Shown: positions 36,936 to 48,210, counted from the first letter of the stretch. The stretch is 64,000 bases of DNA from Gallionella sp. (GCA_023259035.1 JAHFRA010000011.1:1-64000), one strand, 5' to 3'. Numbers and translations: made by a program. Notes: generated by a model from the letters alone, not told the origin.

Positions 36936-38189
36936 TTAAACAATCATCCCCGCCGCGACCGTGTTGTTGGTCGCTTCATCAATCACAATAAAGCTGCCGG
37001 TAAAGCGGTTCTTGCCGTAGTGGTCGAGCGCCAGCGGCTGTTGCACTTTCATCGCGACGCGGGCGATGTCGTTCATGTTCAGCTTGTCGGTTGCATGGTG
37101 CGCCAGGGTGTTCACGTCGACGCGGTATTCGAGGCGCGAGAACAGGCACTTCACCATGCGCGTGGTGTGCTTGATGATGTATTTGCGGTTCAGGTCGAGC
37201 GGCGCCTCGGACAACCAGCACAACATGGACTCGAATTCCTTTTCTACCTTGGGCGGGTTGACACCGCTCTTGACGAACATGTCGCCACGCGAAATGTCGA
37301 TCTCATCCTCCAGCGTCAGCGTGACTGATTGCGGTGCGTAGGCGCGCTGCAACTTGCCGTCGTAGGTGACGATCTCTTTTACCTTGCTGGTGCGGCCCGA
37401 GGGCAGCACGGTGATCTCGTCGCCGACCGCGATCTCGCCCGATTCGATGCGCCCCATGTAACCGCGAAAGTCGTGGTACTCATTGGTCTGCGGGCGGCAT
37501 ACCCATTGCACCGGATAACGGAAGTCGGCGGTATTTACGTCGTAATCGATCACGACGTTTTCCAGAAAATCCAGCAGCGGCGCGCCCTTGTACCAGCTCA
37601 GGTTGTCGCCGTGCTCCACTACCATATCGCCGTTCAGCGCGGACATCGGGATGCAGGTCACGTCATGGATGCCGAGCTGCGCGGCAAAGGCGCGGTACTC
37701 GGCGACGATGGCATTGAAGGTGTCTTCGGAATATCCCACCATGTCCATCTTGTTCACGGCCAGCACGATGTGCGGCACGCCGACCAGGCTGGCCAGGTAG
37801 GTATGGCGGCGCGTCTGCGTCAGCACGCCCTTGCGCGCGTCGATCAGGATGACCACCAGATTCGCGGTGCTCGCGGCGGTCACCATGTTGCGCGTGTACT
37901 GCTCATGCCCCGGCGTGTCGCCGATAATGAACTTGCGCTTGGGTGTGGCGAAGTAGCGATAAGCCACGTCGATAGTGATGCCCTGCTCGCGCTCGGCCTG
38001 CAGGCCGTCGGTGAGCAGAGACAGGTCGACGGCGGCCATGCCGCGCTTTTCGCTGGTCTTTGAAATCGCCGAGAGCTGATCTTCGAAGATCGATTTCGAA
38101 TCGTGCAGCAGACGCCCGATCAGCGTGCTCTTGCCGTCGTCTACGCTACCGGCGGTGATGAAACGTAATAGTTGTGTTGCGTTACTCAT
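36936..38189 (-). CDS. cysN: Sulfate adenylyltransferase GTPase subunit CysN
   Basis: GTP-driven large subunit of ATP sulfurylase, which activates sulfate to APS with CysD. The 417-residue EF-Tu-like GTPase has P-loop GSVDDGKST (residues 12-20), switch [12 protein letters not shown] and NKMD, plus C-terminal beta-barrel domains. It is shorter than E. coli CysN (475), as is common in Betaproteobacteria, and not fused to CysC. It is the last gene of the cys run; 93 bp separate it from cysD. Confidence 0.95.
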   Translation of the reverse strand: MSNATQLLRFITAGSVDDGKSTLIGRLLHDSKSIFEDQLSAISKTSEKRGMAAVDLSLLTDGLQAEREQGITIDVAYRYFATPKRKFIIGDTPGHEQYTRNMVTAASTANLVVILIDARKGVLTQTRRHTYLASLVGVPHIVLAVNKMDMVGYSEDTFNAIVAEYRAFAAQLGIHDVTCIPMSALNGDMVVEHGDNLSWYKGAPLLDFLENVVIDYDVNTADFRYPVQWVCRPQTNEYHDFRGYMGRIESGEIAVGDEITVLPSGRTSKVKEIVTYDGKLQRAYAPQSVTLTLEDEIDISRGDMFVKSGVNPPKVEKEFESMLCWLSEAPLDLNRKYIIKHTTRMVKCLFSRLEYRVDVNTLAHHATDKLNMNDIARVAMKVQQPLALDHYGKNRFTGSFIVIDEATNNTVAAGMIV

Positions 38190-38208
38190 ATAAATACCTT
38201 GTTTTTTG

Positions 38209-38269
38209 TCCGCAGATTACGCAGATTAGATGGATTAAAACCAAAACAAAAATCTGCGTAATCTGCGGA
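38209..38269. repeat. 19-bp perfect inverted repeat between cysN and cysD
   Basis: TCCGCAGATTACGCAGATT (38209-38227) and its exact complement (38251-38269) form a 19-bp stem with a 23-bp loop. Each arm is an internal duplicate of CGCAGATTA. It would fold strongly in the mRNA between cysD and cysN and may reduce read-through or shape the ratio of the two subunits. Confidence 0.85.
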
Positions 38270-38282
38270 AGAAAAGATTTTT

Positions 38283-39188
38283 CTAGAAATAGCCTTCTTT
38301 CTTGCGCAGTTCCATCGAAGCCTCCGAGGTCTGGTCGTCCATGCGCGTCGCGCCGCGTTCGGTGATGCGCGTGGTTGATGTTTCCTCGATGATTTCCTGT
38401 GCGTTGCTTGCGCAGGATTCCACCGGCGCGGTGCAGGTCATGTCGCCGACGGTGCGGAAACGCACCGAAAGCACTTCCACTTTTTCACCCGGCTTGGGCT
38501 GCACCAGATGCGATACCGGAATCACCGAATTGCCGCGACGGATCACTTCGCGTTTGTGCGCATAGTAAATTTCCGGGATATATAGCTTCTCGCGTGCGAT
38601 GTATTCCCAGATATCCATCTCGGTCCAGTTGCTGATCGGGAATACGCGAATGTTTTCGCCGGCGTGCACGCGCGTGTTGTAGATGTCCCACAGCTCCGGG
38701 CGCTGGTTCTTCGGATCCCACTGGCCGAACTCGTCGCGGAACGAGAAGATGCGCTCCTTGGCGCGCGCTTTTTCCTCGTCGCGCCGCGCACCGCCCATGC
38801 AGGCATCGAAGCCGAACTCGGCGATGGTCTCCAGCAGCGTCACAGACTGGTACGGGTTGCGCGGTTTGTCCGGGTCTTTAATAACGATGCTGCCGCGCTT
38901 GATCGAGTCTTCCAGCGAGCGCACGATCAACCGCTCGCCGAGATCGGCGGCCAGCTTGTCGCGCGTCGCGATCACCTCGGGGAAGTTGTGCTCGGTGTCG
39001 ATGTGCACCAGCGGAAACGGGAATTTCGCCGGACGGAACGCCTTCTCCGCGAGGCGCAGCATCACGATGGAATCCTTGCCGCCGGAAAACAGCAGCGCCG
39101 GGTTTTTGCACTCCGCCGCAACCTCGCGCATGATGTGGATGGATTCGCTTTCCAGCGCGTCCAGATGGGTAAAGGTGTGTGCGGTCAT
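38283..39188 (-). CDS. cysD: Sulfate adenylyltransferase subunit CysD
   Basis: Catalytic small subunit of ATP sulfurylase, which adenylates sulfate. The 301-residue PP-loop enzyme has the ATP-binding LLFSGGKDSIVMLRLAEKAF near residue 32 and the conserved RRDEEKARAKERIFSFRDEFG. Length equals the E. coli enzyme (302). It is upstream of cysN; a repeat and a cysH remnant lie between cysD and cysH. Confidence 0.96.
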   Translation of the reverse strand: MTAHTFTHLDALESESIHIMREVAAECKNPALLFSGGKDSIVMLRLAEKAFRPAKFPFPLVHIDTEHNFPEVIATRDKLAADLGERLIVRSLEDSIKRGSIVIKDPDKPRNPYQSVTLLETIAEFGFDACMGGARRDEEKARAKERIFSFRDEFGQWDPKNQRPELWDIYNTRVHAGENIRVFPISNWTEMDIWEYIAREKLYIPEIYYAHKREVIRRGNSVIPVSHLVQPKPGEKVEVLSVRFRTVGDMTCTAPVESCASNAQEIIEETSTTRITERGATRMDDQTSEASMELRKKEGYF

Positions 39189-39231
39189 CTTTAATTTTCT
39201 TTCACTTCTTCAAACATCAATATCGGTTTTC

Positions 39232-39277
39232 GTAAGGTGCGCTATACGCACCATGGTGCGTGGAACGCACCCTACAG
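39232..39277. repeat. Palindromic repeat upstream of cysD
   Basis: GTAAGGTGCGCTATACGCAC CATG GTGCGTGGAACGCACCCTAC is a long imperfect palindrome centred on CCATGG. It matches a dispersed intergenic repeat motif (GTGCGT...ACGCAC) known from several proteobacteria. It lies between the cysH remnant and cysD. Confidence 0.65.
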
Positions 39278-39284
39278 GTGCTAG

Positions 39285-39346
39285 CCAGTTTCAAAAGAAC
39301 GGGTTTGGTTACGCGCAAATCGCACTCTTTGTCTTCCGGGTTTTGG
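39285..39346 (-). pseudogene. Remnant of the 3' end of a second cysH
   Basis: Read on the minus strand, the stretch encodes NPEDKECDLRVTKPVLLKLA. The intact cysH at 39410-40105 ends NPEDKECGLHVAKPVLLKRA: 16 of 20 residues agree, and about 43 of 59 bases agree by eye. The catalytic Cys of APS reductase is kept in the remnant. Upstream the similarity fades and there is no start. It lies directly downstream of cysH in the same direction. Confidence 0.75.
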
Positions 39347-39409
39347 TTCCGACTAACGCCGTGTGCTCCACACGGCATAAGTCTTCACCGAAATCCAGAG
39401 GACTACATA

Positions 39410-40105
39410 TTACGCACGTTTCAAGAGAACTGGTTTCGCCACATGCAAGCCGCATTCCTTGTCCTCTGGATTTTCCCACCACCACCTGCCGGCGCGGATA
39501 TCTTCGCCCGGCGTGATGGAACGGGTGCATGGCGCGCAGCCGAGGCTGGGGTAGAACTGGTCATGCAGTTTGTTGTAGGGTACATCATGCTGCCTGATGT
39601 AGGCCCACACATCCTTGTTCGACCATTCCAGCAGCGGGTTGAATTTCTGCAAGCCGAAATCGGCATCAAACGACGCTACCTCCAAGCTGCCGCGCGTGAC
39701 CGCCTGGTCGCGGCGTAAGCCGGTTATCCACGCCTTCTTGCCCCGCAGCGCGCGGCGCAACGGTTCGACCTTGCGCGCAAAACAGCAGCTCTTGCGCAAT
39801 TCCACGCTGCCGTAAAAACCATTCACTCCGTTTTGTGCGACATATTTTTCTACCGCAGCACTGTCCGGAAAATACACCTTCAATGGTAAGCCATAGCGGT
39901 CGGCTACCTCCTGCATCAAGTCGTAGGTTGCTTGCGGCAGGCGCCCGGTATCCAGGCTGAATATTTCAATGTTCAGTTGGTGTTTGGCAATCAGGTCGGT
40001 CAGCACCATGTCTTCCGCACCCAGGCTGTTGGCAAAACAAACCGGCGAAAAATCGCTTTCCGCTTGTTGCAGTACAGCAACCGCTTGGTCAACTTTTTGT
40101 TGCAT
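39410..40105 (-). CDS. cysH: Adenylyl-sulfate (APS) reductase CysH
   Basis: Reduces APS to sulfite with thioredoxin as donor. The 231-residue protein has the iron-sulfur cysteines of the APS-type enzyme: Cys107-Cys108 (KSCCFARK), Cys190 and Cys193 (GCAPC), and the catalytic Cys218 in KECGLH. These [4Fe-4S] ligands separate it from the PAPS-reducing CysH of E. coli. The absence of an APS kinase gene nearby agrees with direct APS use. It overlaps no neighbour; 9 bp separate it from cysI. Confidence 0.95.
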   Translation of the reverse strand: MQQKVDQAVAVLQQAESDFSPVCFANSLGAEDMVLTDLIAKHQLNIEIFSLDTGRLPQATYDLMQEVADRYGLPLKVYFPDSAAVEKYVAQNGVNGFYGSVELRKSCCFARKVEPLRRALRGKKAWITGLRRDQAVTRGSLEVASFDADFGLQKFNPLLEWSNKDVWAYIRQHDVPYNKLHDQFYPSLGCAPCTRSITPGEDIRAGRWWWENPEDKECGLHVAKPVLLKRA

Positions 40106-40114
40106 GTCCTTCTC

Positions 40115-42154
40115 CTATACCAGCAAGCCTGCAGATGCTTCAGTTAAATCAAGGTGTGCGTCTTTTTCCATCACAAATGCCCCCACCTTCACCGTCCAGC
40201 TATCCACCGCCGCACTGAGCGGCGCAAGCTCTTCGTTGCTGAGCTCGTGCGCATTCGCCAAAGCAGTAACCACCGTTGCAAACTCGTCGGCAATCTCGCC
40301 GGGTACCATTTGCTTTAACTGGCTGGCAAGTTTGCCCAAATCATCCTGACGAATCCCGTCCAACAACTGCGCCACACCCGAGCCAAGCAGCCGCAGGATC
40401 GCCTCATTGCACTGCGCCGCCTCGTCGTACTTGCGCTGAAACACCAATGCGTTGCGATATTCGCGTTCATGAGCGGCCTCGAAAAAATTCGCGCCGATCA
40501 ATACTTGCGACGCACCCGCACATTCACCGCCACCCAGATTCAGCACACGGAAATCGCCGGTATCGCCGTGGTCGCGCATTACCTCTTCGACATCCCTGGC
40601 TTTCACTTCGATGATATCCGCCAGCAACTGCTTGAAAGAATCCGGCTGTTGCAACCGCGCCCAGGCAAAGAAACTTTCTGCGCCGCTATCCTGATAGGCC
40701 TGTTCCACCTGCGCAATCGCCCGTTCTGCACGCGCCGCTGGCACCGCCGGGCCTTTCAGCGCCAGCGCACCGCCTGCCATGCCGCTACCGCCAAAATACA
40801 TCTGGTAATGCGGCACCAGCTTGCCGTGCACGCGCTTGCCCTCACCGTAAATGCCGATATCGCCAGTTTCCGGTTGCGCGCAACCGTTGTGGCAGCCCGA
40901 CACGCGAATGCGCAAATCGCTTACGCCACCAGACAGTTTGGGCGCCAGCACAGTGCTGGAAGTAATCCCCAGGCGGCAAGTCGAAGCACCAGGGCAAGCC
41001 GTTACATTGTCGCCTGCGCCGGGTTCGCGCAGGTTCAATGCCGCCAATCCCGCCCGCAACGCGGTAATCTGCCCTTGCGCCACGTTCAGGATGGCAAAGT
41101 TCTGATCCTGCGAGGTATGCACCTCATTCAAGCCATGTGCCTGCAACAATCGCGCAACACCGCGCATTTGCGCCACGCTCAAATCGCCCAGGGGCACCGC
41201 GACCGGCAGCACGAACAATCCCGGCTGATATTGCGCAAACAGCTTGCGCGGTGTGCCGGGGCCAGGAATCTCGCTGACAACTTGTTTGCGCCACTCGCCT
41301 TTGGGATACGGTTGATCGGCAAGAGCTTCTCTGGTGCGGGTAAATTCTTCGCGGTATTTCTCCACAAATCCTTCTGCGCCGAAACGCTCGACCAGAAACT
41401 TGATGCGCGATTTGGCGCGCTTGGTGCGATCAGAATACTTGTTATGCAAGGTCACCAGAGCTTCCAGCGAAAACAGCAATTCCTGTTCGGGAATGAATTC
41501 TTCCACCACGATGGCCTCGCGCGGCTTGTGTCCCAAGCCGCCGCCCGCCTTTACCATGAAACCGTGCTGCCCGTCCTTCTTGACCGCCACCACGCCGCAG
41601 TCTTGCAACAACGATTGCGCGCAATCTGCCTCGCAAGCGGAGAAGCTGATCTTGAACTTGCGCGGCATCTGCTGGTTGAGCGGGTTGCGCAGAAAATGGC
41701 GCGTCGCGCCATCCACATGCGCATTGACATCCACGTGCCCGCGCGGGCACACGCCCGAAAGCGCGCAAGCAGACATATTGCGCACCGCATTGCCGCACGC
41801 CTCGCGCGAGGTCAGTCCGGCCTGGGCCAAGCGGCGCATCGCCTCGGGTATCTCGGCCAATGGAATGAAATGGATCTGGATCGACTGGCGTGTAGTGATA
41901 TGCGCAACATCCCGCTGCGCGTACGCTTCCGTCACATCCGCCAATGCGTCCAGTTGCGTGGCGGTCAACCGTCCGCCGGGCACCTTGATGCGCAGCATGT
42001 TCACGCCTACCTGGCGTTGGCCATACACGCCCTGTTGCAGGCGGACGGCGGTAAAGCGGTCAGCATCTATGTGGCCGTTAAAAAAGGTCTGCACCGCTTG
42101 TTCGAAGCGGTCAATTTCCTCGAAGTCAGACAGGTTTTGTGTATTTTCGCTCAC
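40115..42154 (-). CDS. cysI: Sulfite/nitrite reductase hemoprotein with C-terminal extension
   Basis: Siroheme enzyme reducing sulfite to sulfide in assimilation. From the GTG at 42154 (AAAGGAG upstream) it has 679 residues. The core (about 1-540) carries siroheme/[4Fe-4S] cysteines in CPGASTCRLG and GCHNGCAQPETGDIG, as in ferredoxin-type nitrite/sulfite reductases. The last about 140 residues, beginning near GGGECAGASQVLIGANFFEAA, are helical and not part of the usual enzyme; they lack a clear family. An electron donor subunit such as CysJ is not in the window. Sulfite is preferred over nitrite by operon context. Confidence 0.9.
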   Translation of the reverse strand: MSENTQNLSDFEEIDRFEQAVQTFFNGHIDADRFTAVRLQQGVYGQRQVGVNMLRIKVPGGRLTATQLDALADVTEAYAQRDVAHITTRQSIQIHFIPLAEIPEAMRRLAQAGLTSREACGNAVRNMSACALSGVCPRGHVDVNAHVDGATRHFLRNPLNQQMPRKFKISFSACEADCAQSLLQDCGVVAVKKDGQHGFMVKAGGGLGHKPREAIVVEEFIPEQELLFSLEALVTLHNKYSDRTKRAKSRIKFLVERFGAEGFVEKYREEFTRTREALADQPYPKGEWRKQVVSEIPGPGTPRKLFAQYQPGLFVLPVAVPLGDLSVAQMRGVARLLQAHGLNEVHTSQDQNFAILNVAQGQITALRAGLAALNLREPGAGDNVTACPGASTCRLGITSSTVLAPKLSGGVSDLRIRVSGCHNGCAQPETGDIGIYGEGKRVHGKLVPHYQMYFGGSGMAGGALALKGPAVPAARAERAIAQVEQAYQDSGAESFFAWARLQQPDSFKQLLADIIEVKARDVEEVMRDHGDTGDFRVLNLGGGECAGASQVLIGANFFEAAHEREYRNALVFQRKYDEAAQCNEAILRLLGSGVAQLLDGIRQDDLGKLASQLKQMVPGEIADEFATVVTALANAHELSNEELAPLSAAVDSWTVKVGAFVMEKDAHLDLTEASAGLLV

Positions 42155-42172
42155 AACTTTTCTCCTTTGCAC

Positions 42173-42958
42173 TTACTTGTAAAACACCATCTTGAGACCG
42201 ATGATGAGCAACATTACTGCCAGAATCGGACGCAATGTTTTTTCCGGTACTCTGGCGCTCAAATGGCTGCCAGCGTAGATGCCGGGCAACGAGCCAAGCA
42301 GCAAGCTGCCCAGTAACACCAAGTCCACCGTACCCAATGCCAAATGCCCCATCCCAGCCAGCGCGGTCAGCGGCACGGCATGCACAATGTCCGTGCCCAC
42401 CACCTTCACCGCCGGCATGCGCGGGTACAAAAACAACAATGCGACCGTACCTAACACGCCTGCGCCAATCGAAGAAACGGTCACCAATGCGCCAACCACC
42501 ACGCCCGTCGCAATAGTGGCCGCCGGCAAATAACGATGATGCAATTCGTACACCGTACCATCCTCGCGCCGCGCAATTTTCTTGATCCAGTCTTTCAACA
42601 ACAGCGCTGTAGCCGTCAGTAACAGCGCCGCGCTCAACACGCCGGTCACCAAGCCGCGCAAGGTCTTTTCATCCAGCGCCAAGTATTTCAGCAGGGCTAC
42701 CGTAGCCACGGATGCCGGCAAACTACCCAAACCGAGCAACCCCACCACTTTCCAGTCCACCGAACCGCGCCGCCCGTGCACCCAGCCACCCAGAGTCTTG
42801 GTCAACGAGGCATACAGCAGATCGGTACCCACTGCGGTTGCCGGAGACACGCCAAACACCAGCACCAGTAACGGGGTCATTAGCGACCCGCCGCCAACCC
42901 CCGTGACACCGACAATCAGCCCCACCAGGAAGCCGGACAACGTGTACATCCAATCCAT
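42173..42958 (-). CDS. TauE/SafE-type sulfur anion transporter
   Basis: A 261-residue membrane protein with about eight hydrophobic segments, starting MDWMYTLSGFLVGLIVGVTG and having the GVGGGSLMTPLLVLVFG motif of the TauE/SafE family. ATG at 42958 is chosen; the in-frame extension to 43003 lacks support. It is the first gene of the cys run (18 bp before cysI) and is divergent from cysB. Sulfite/sulfate import or sulfite export is plausible; direction cannot be read from sequence. Confidence 0.88.
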   Translation of the reverse strand: MDWMYTLSGFLVGLIVGVTGVGGGSLMTPLLVLVFGVSPATAVGTDLLYASLTKTLGGWVHGRRGSVDWKVVGLLGLGSLPASVATVALLKYLALDEKTLRGLVTGVLSAALLLTATALLLKDWIKKIARREDGTVYELHHRYLPAATIATGVVVGALVTVSSIGAGVLGTVALLFLYPRMPAVKVVGTDIVHAVPLTALAGMGHLALGTVDLVLLGSLLLGSLPGIYAGSHLSARVPEKTLRPILAVMLLIIGLKMVFYK

Positions 42959-43067
42959 GCGCAACCGCCTTTTCAAATTCAGGCGCGCATTGTAGTCGAG
43001 CACCGTTATACTTCTAAATACTTTATTGTTAGAATGTTATAACTATTGGTAATATAGGAGTATAGCC
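42959..43067. promoter_or_regulatory. Divergent tauE-cysI / cysB control region
   Basis: This 109-bp AT-rich segment separates the cys run from the divergent cysB gene. It contains GTTATAAC, and TAGGAG before the cysB ATG. CysB-type regulators bind such regions with loosely defined sites, so the exact operator cannot be placed. Confidence 0.45.
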
Positions 43068-44012
43068 ATGAACCTGCAACAACTGCGCTACCTCAACGAA
43101 ATCGTGCGCCAAGGGCTGAAAATTTCCGATGCGGCAAGTGCGCTGTACACCTCGCAGCCCGGCATCAGCAAGCAGATAAAATTACTCGAGGAAGAGTTGG
43201 GCATCGAGATTTTTGTGCGTAACGGCAAGCGCATCGCCGCCGTCACGGAACCCGGCAAAGCCGTTCTGGCGATCGCACAGCGCATGCTCCACGATGCGGA
43301 AAACTTGAGGGAGGTTGCCCAGGAATTTCATTCGCAGGATAGCGGCCACCTGACCATCGCTACCACCCACACCCAGGCACGGTACGCCCTTCCTCCCGTG
43401 GTCAAGCAATTCATCAAACGTTATCCTGGCGTGAAACTGGGACTTCACCAAGGCAACCCGACCCAGATCGCCGAACAAGTGTTGAGCGGTGAAGCCGACA
43501 TTGGTATCGCAACCGAAAGCCTGTCGCTCTACGATGATCTCGTCACGCTGCCATGCTACGAGTGGAACCATTGCGTTATTACCCCGCTACGGCACCCCTT
43601 GCTCAATGAGAAAAAACTGACGCTGGCTAAAATTGCGCAATATCCCATCATCACTTACGACTTTGCATTTAGCGGGCGCGGCAAAATCAATGCCGCGTTC
43701 GAAGCGGCAAACATTCAACCGAACATCGCGTTGACCGCGATTGATGCGGACGTGATCAAAACCTACGTGGAATTGGGATTGGGTATTGGCATACTTGCGA
43801 AAATGGCTTTCATACCAGAACGCGACAAGCACTTGCGTATGATAGATGCCGGGCATCTGTTCAAATCCAGCACCACGCGTATCGCAATCCGCAAGAACGA
43901 ATACCTACGCGGCTATGCTTACGAATTTATCGAGCTATTCGCCCCGCATTTGACCCGCGAGGTCGTAGCCAAGGCTATGCACCTGTTCATGTTACCGGAG
44001 AAACAACCCTAA
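43068..44012 (+). CDS. cysB: LysR-type regulator CysB
   Basis: A 314-residue LysR regulator with the CysB signature MNLQQLRYLNEIVRQGLKIS and SQPGISKQIKLLEEELG in the winged HTH, and the effector domain with GHLTIATTHTQARYALP typical for CysB/Cbl rather than other LysR members. It should activate the divergent sulfate-assimilation genes when acetylserine accumulates. The 3' end overlaps the stop of an IS remnant on the other strand by 4 bp. Confidence 0.93.
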   Translation: MNLQQLRYLNEIVRQGLKISDAASALYTSQPGISKQIKLLEEELGIEIFVRNGKRIAAVTEPGKAVLAIAQRMLHDAENLREVAQEFHSQDSGHLTIATTHTQARYALPPVVKQFIKRYPGVKLGLHQGNPTQIAEQVLSGEADIGIATESLSLYDDLVTLPCYEWNHCVITPLRHPLLNEKKLTLAKIAQYPIITYDFAFSGRGKINAAFEAANIQPNIALTAIDADVIKTYVELGLGIGILAKMAFIPERDKHLRMIDAGHLFKSSTTRIAIRKNEYLRGYAYEFIELFAPHLTREVVAKAMHLFMLPEKQP

Positions 44013-44200
44013 ACTGGAGGGATTTGTTTGTCCGTTTGGCGAATCCCAAAGTGGTCACCCGCACGATCAAGGTGTTCAAACTTTGGAGCCAGCAACGCTT
44101 CAATCTGAGTCCATGGCAATCGGGTTGCCAGCGCCGCGAGCGGATCGTTCAGGTTGATCATGGTGTCAATGCGGCTGCGGAAAAAATCGGGTGTGTGCAT
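44009..44200 (-). pseudogene. Truncated IS5-family transposase
   Basis: The short frame starts MHTPDFFRSRIDTMINLNDP and continues LAALATRLPWTQIEALLAPKFEH, the N-terminus of IS5-family transposases (usually 300 or more residues). After about residue 50 the sequence turns into unrelated codons and stops. AGGAA lies about 7 bp before the ATG. No DDE catalytic residues remain, and no second transposase part is found nearby. It sits between cysB and gyrB and marks an old insertion. Confidence 0.75.
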
Positions 44201-44473
44201 CTTCAAATTCCTCAGGAATCATTTGACGAAATAACGTTTCTTGAGGGAATCGGTGCACATGCTTCAGCATAAAATCTCTGTATTCATGCAGGTTGCGCGC
44301 GTTTTGCAAGGCAGACTATTGACATCCAGATTTGGCGTAAATTTGTCTACCTGTTTGCGATACTAGACCAGATGCAGAGTATTGACCTAAAAGCATTCCA
44401 ACACGCTGATGACCGTTATTCCAATTTAGATAGAAGCTCCATTTAACTGGTGGCTTTTCAATCTAGAAAGGTA
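44201..44473. other. Gene-free region between IS remnant and gyrB
   Basis: About 270 bp with no gene. It may carry the rest of the IS end, but no clear terminal repeat or direct duplication was seen. No gyrB terminator was assigned with confidence; a weak hairpin (AAGCTCCA / TGGTGGCTT, about 44431-44455) is the only candidate. Confidence 0.35.
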
Positions 44474-46855
<2,382 letters not shown>

Positions 46856-46875
46856 TTATTTCCTAGTGGTATATT

Positions 46876-46891
46876 TGTTTCACGTGAAACA
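46876..46891. promoter_or_regulatory. parS site between gyrB and dnaN
   Basis: TGTTTCACGTGAAACA is a perfect 16-bp palindrome identical to the parS consensus bound by chromosomal ParB. It lies in the 51-bp gap between gyrB and dnaN, about 2.8 kb from the dnaA start. A second copy is at 53386-53401 and parA/parB are encoded at 56-58 kb. Confidence 0.92.
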
Positions 46892-46903
46892 CCAAAATTA
46901 CTT

Positions 46904-48010
46904 TTAAATGCGCATTGGCATAACAACATAGCGGAACTCTTGGTTTTCTTCCGTCGTTATTAACACACTGCTATTTGGATCGCCAAATGAAAATGTTGCG
47001 TTTTCCCCGCTTATATTATTTAGCCCATCGATTAAATAATTAACATTGAAACCAACATCAATAGCTTCGCCATGATAATTAGTTTCAATCTCTTCTTGCG
47101 CTTCTTCCTGTTCGCTGTTGCTGCTAATAATACTAAGATTTTTTTCGGTCATAACAAAGCGTACACCCCTGAATTTCTCATTAGATAATATCGCTGCACG
47201 TTGTAACGCCTGTTGAATGAGAATGCGGTTTAAATTAAGGTGGGTATCATATTTTGGAATAACGCGTTCATAATCTGGAAATTTTCCATCTATCACTTTT
47301 GTAACTAATGTAATGTCTGAAAAAGTGGCTTTTGCTTGTTGTTGTGAAAATTCTAACTCGATATTTTCATCAGTGTCCGTTAAAAGTTTTGATAGTTCAA
47401 TTATAGCTTTGCGGGGAAGAATAATTTCCTGTTTTTCAAAATTATCCTTTATTGACTTGGCATTATATGCTAGCCGATGTCCGTCGGTAGCCACTGCTTT
47501 AAGTTTGTTGCCTTCGGCAATTAATAAAACGCCATTTAAATAATAACGAACATCTTGCTGTGCCATTGCATATTGAACGGAAAGTAACAGCGATTTTAAT
47601 TCTTTTTGAGCCAATACTATTTTTCTTGTATTTTCTAACTGACTATTTAGTTTTGGAAAATCTTGAGAAGGTAGTGTTTGCAAACTAAACCTGCTTTTGT
47701 TTGCATTAATTTGTACTTTATTATCTTTAAGTTCAATAGATACTTTGCTTTGATCAGGAAGAATACGAAGAATTTCCTGTAATTTTTTTCCACTAACTGT
47801 GATGGCTTCGTTTTGCCTATTTTCAGGATCTATATCAATAGTTGTCGTAATTTGAATTTCAAGATCGGTTGCAGTAAAACGTAATTTCCCATTTAAATTT
47901 TCGATTAAGACATTAGATAAAATTGGCAAGGTTTGTTTTTTTTCAACGATCCCAATCACAATTTGTAATGGTTTGAGTAAGATTTCTTTATCTAAATTTT
48001 TAATAAACAT
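46904..48010 (-). CDS. dnaN: DNA polymerase III beta sliding clamp
   Basis: Processivity clamp of the replicase; a 368-residue dimer subunit of three similar domains. The frame starts MFIKNLDKEILLKPLQIVIG and ends YVVMPMRI, where the C-terminal residues form the clamp partner-binding edge. The coding sequence is strikingly AT-rich with A/T third positions, unlike gyrB next to it and most genes of the window. Order dnaA-dnaN-gyrB is typical. Confidence 0.95.
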   Translation of the reverse strand: MFIKNLDKEILLKPLQIVIGIVEKKQTLPILSNVLIENLNGKLRFTATDLEIQITTTIDIDPENRQNEAITVSGKKLQEILRILPDQSKVSIELKDNKVQINANKSRFSLQTLPSQDFPKLNSQLENTRKIVLAQKELKSLLLSVQYAMAQQDVRYYLNGVLLIAEGNKLKAVATDGHRLAYNAKSIKDNFEKQEIILPRKAIIELSKLLTDTDENIELEFSQQQAKATFSDITLVTKVIDGKFPDYERVIPKYDTHLNLNRILIQQALQRAAILSNEKFRGVRFVMTEKNLSIISSNSEQEEAQEEIETNYHGEAIDVGFNVNYLIDGLNNISGENATFSFGDPNSSVLITTEENQEFRYVVMPMRI

Positions 48011-48210
48011 ATATATAAATCCTTAATAACAACTAATAAAGCGGCTTTGATTAGTATAAACATAAATTAATACTATTACTTCCATGCAGATACCCTACGA
48101 AATTATAAGCACTGTTGTTGTTGATAGAACATACTATTTATATGAATAACTTTTAGCTTTACACCGAAACTGTGCATTACTAACATTTTGTGCACACAAA
48201 GTTTGTAGTT
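48011..48210. other. AT-rich dnaA-dnaN spacer, possible part of oriC
   Basis: A 200-bp strongly AT-rich spacer. At 48188-48196 TTGTGCACA is one mismatch from a DnaA box and sits in a TGTGCACA palindrome. No clear cluster of boxes exists, so whether this is a duplex-unwinding segment or merely the dnaN leader cannot be settled. Confidence 0.45.
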
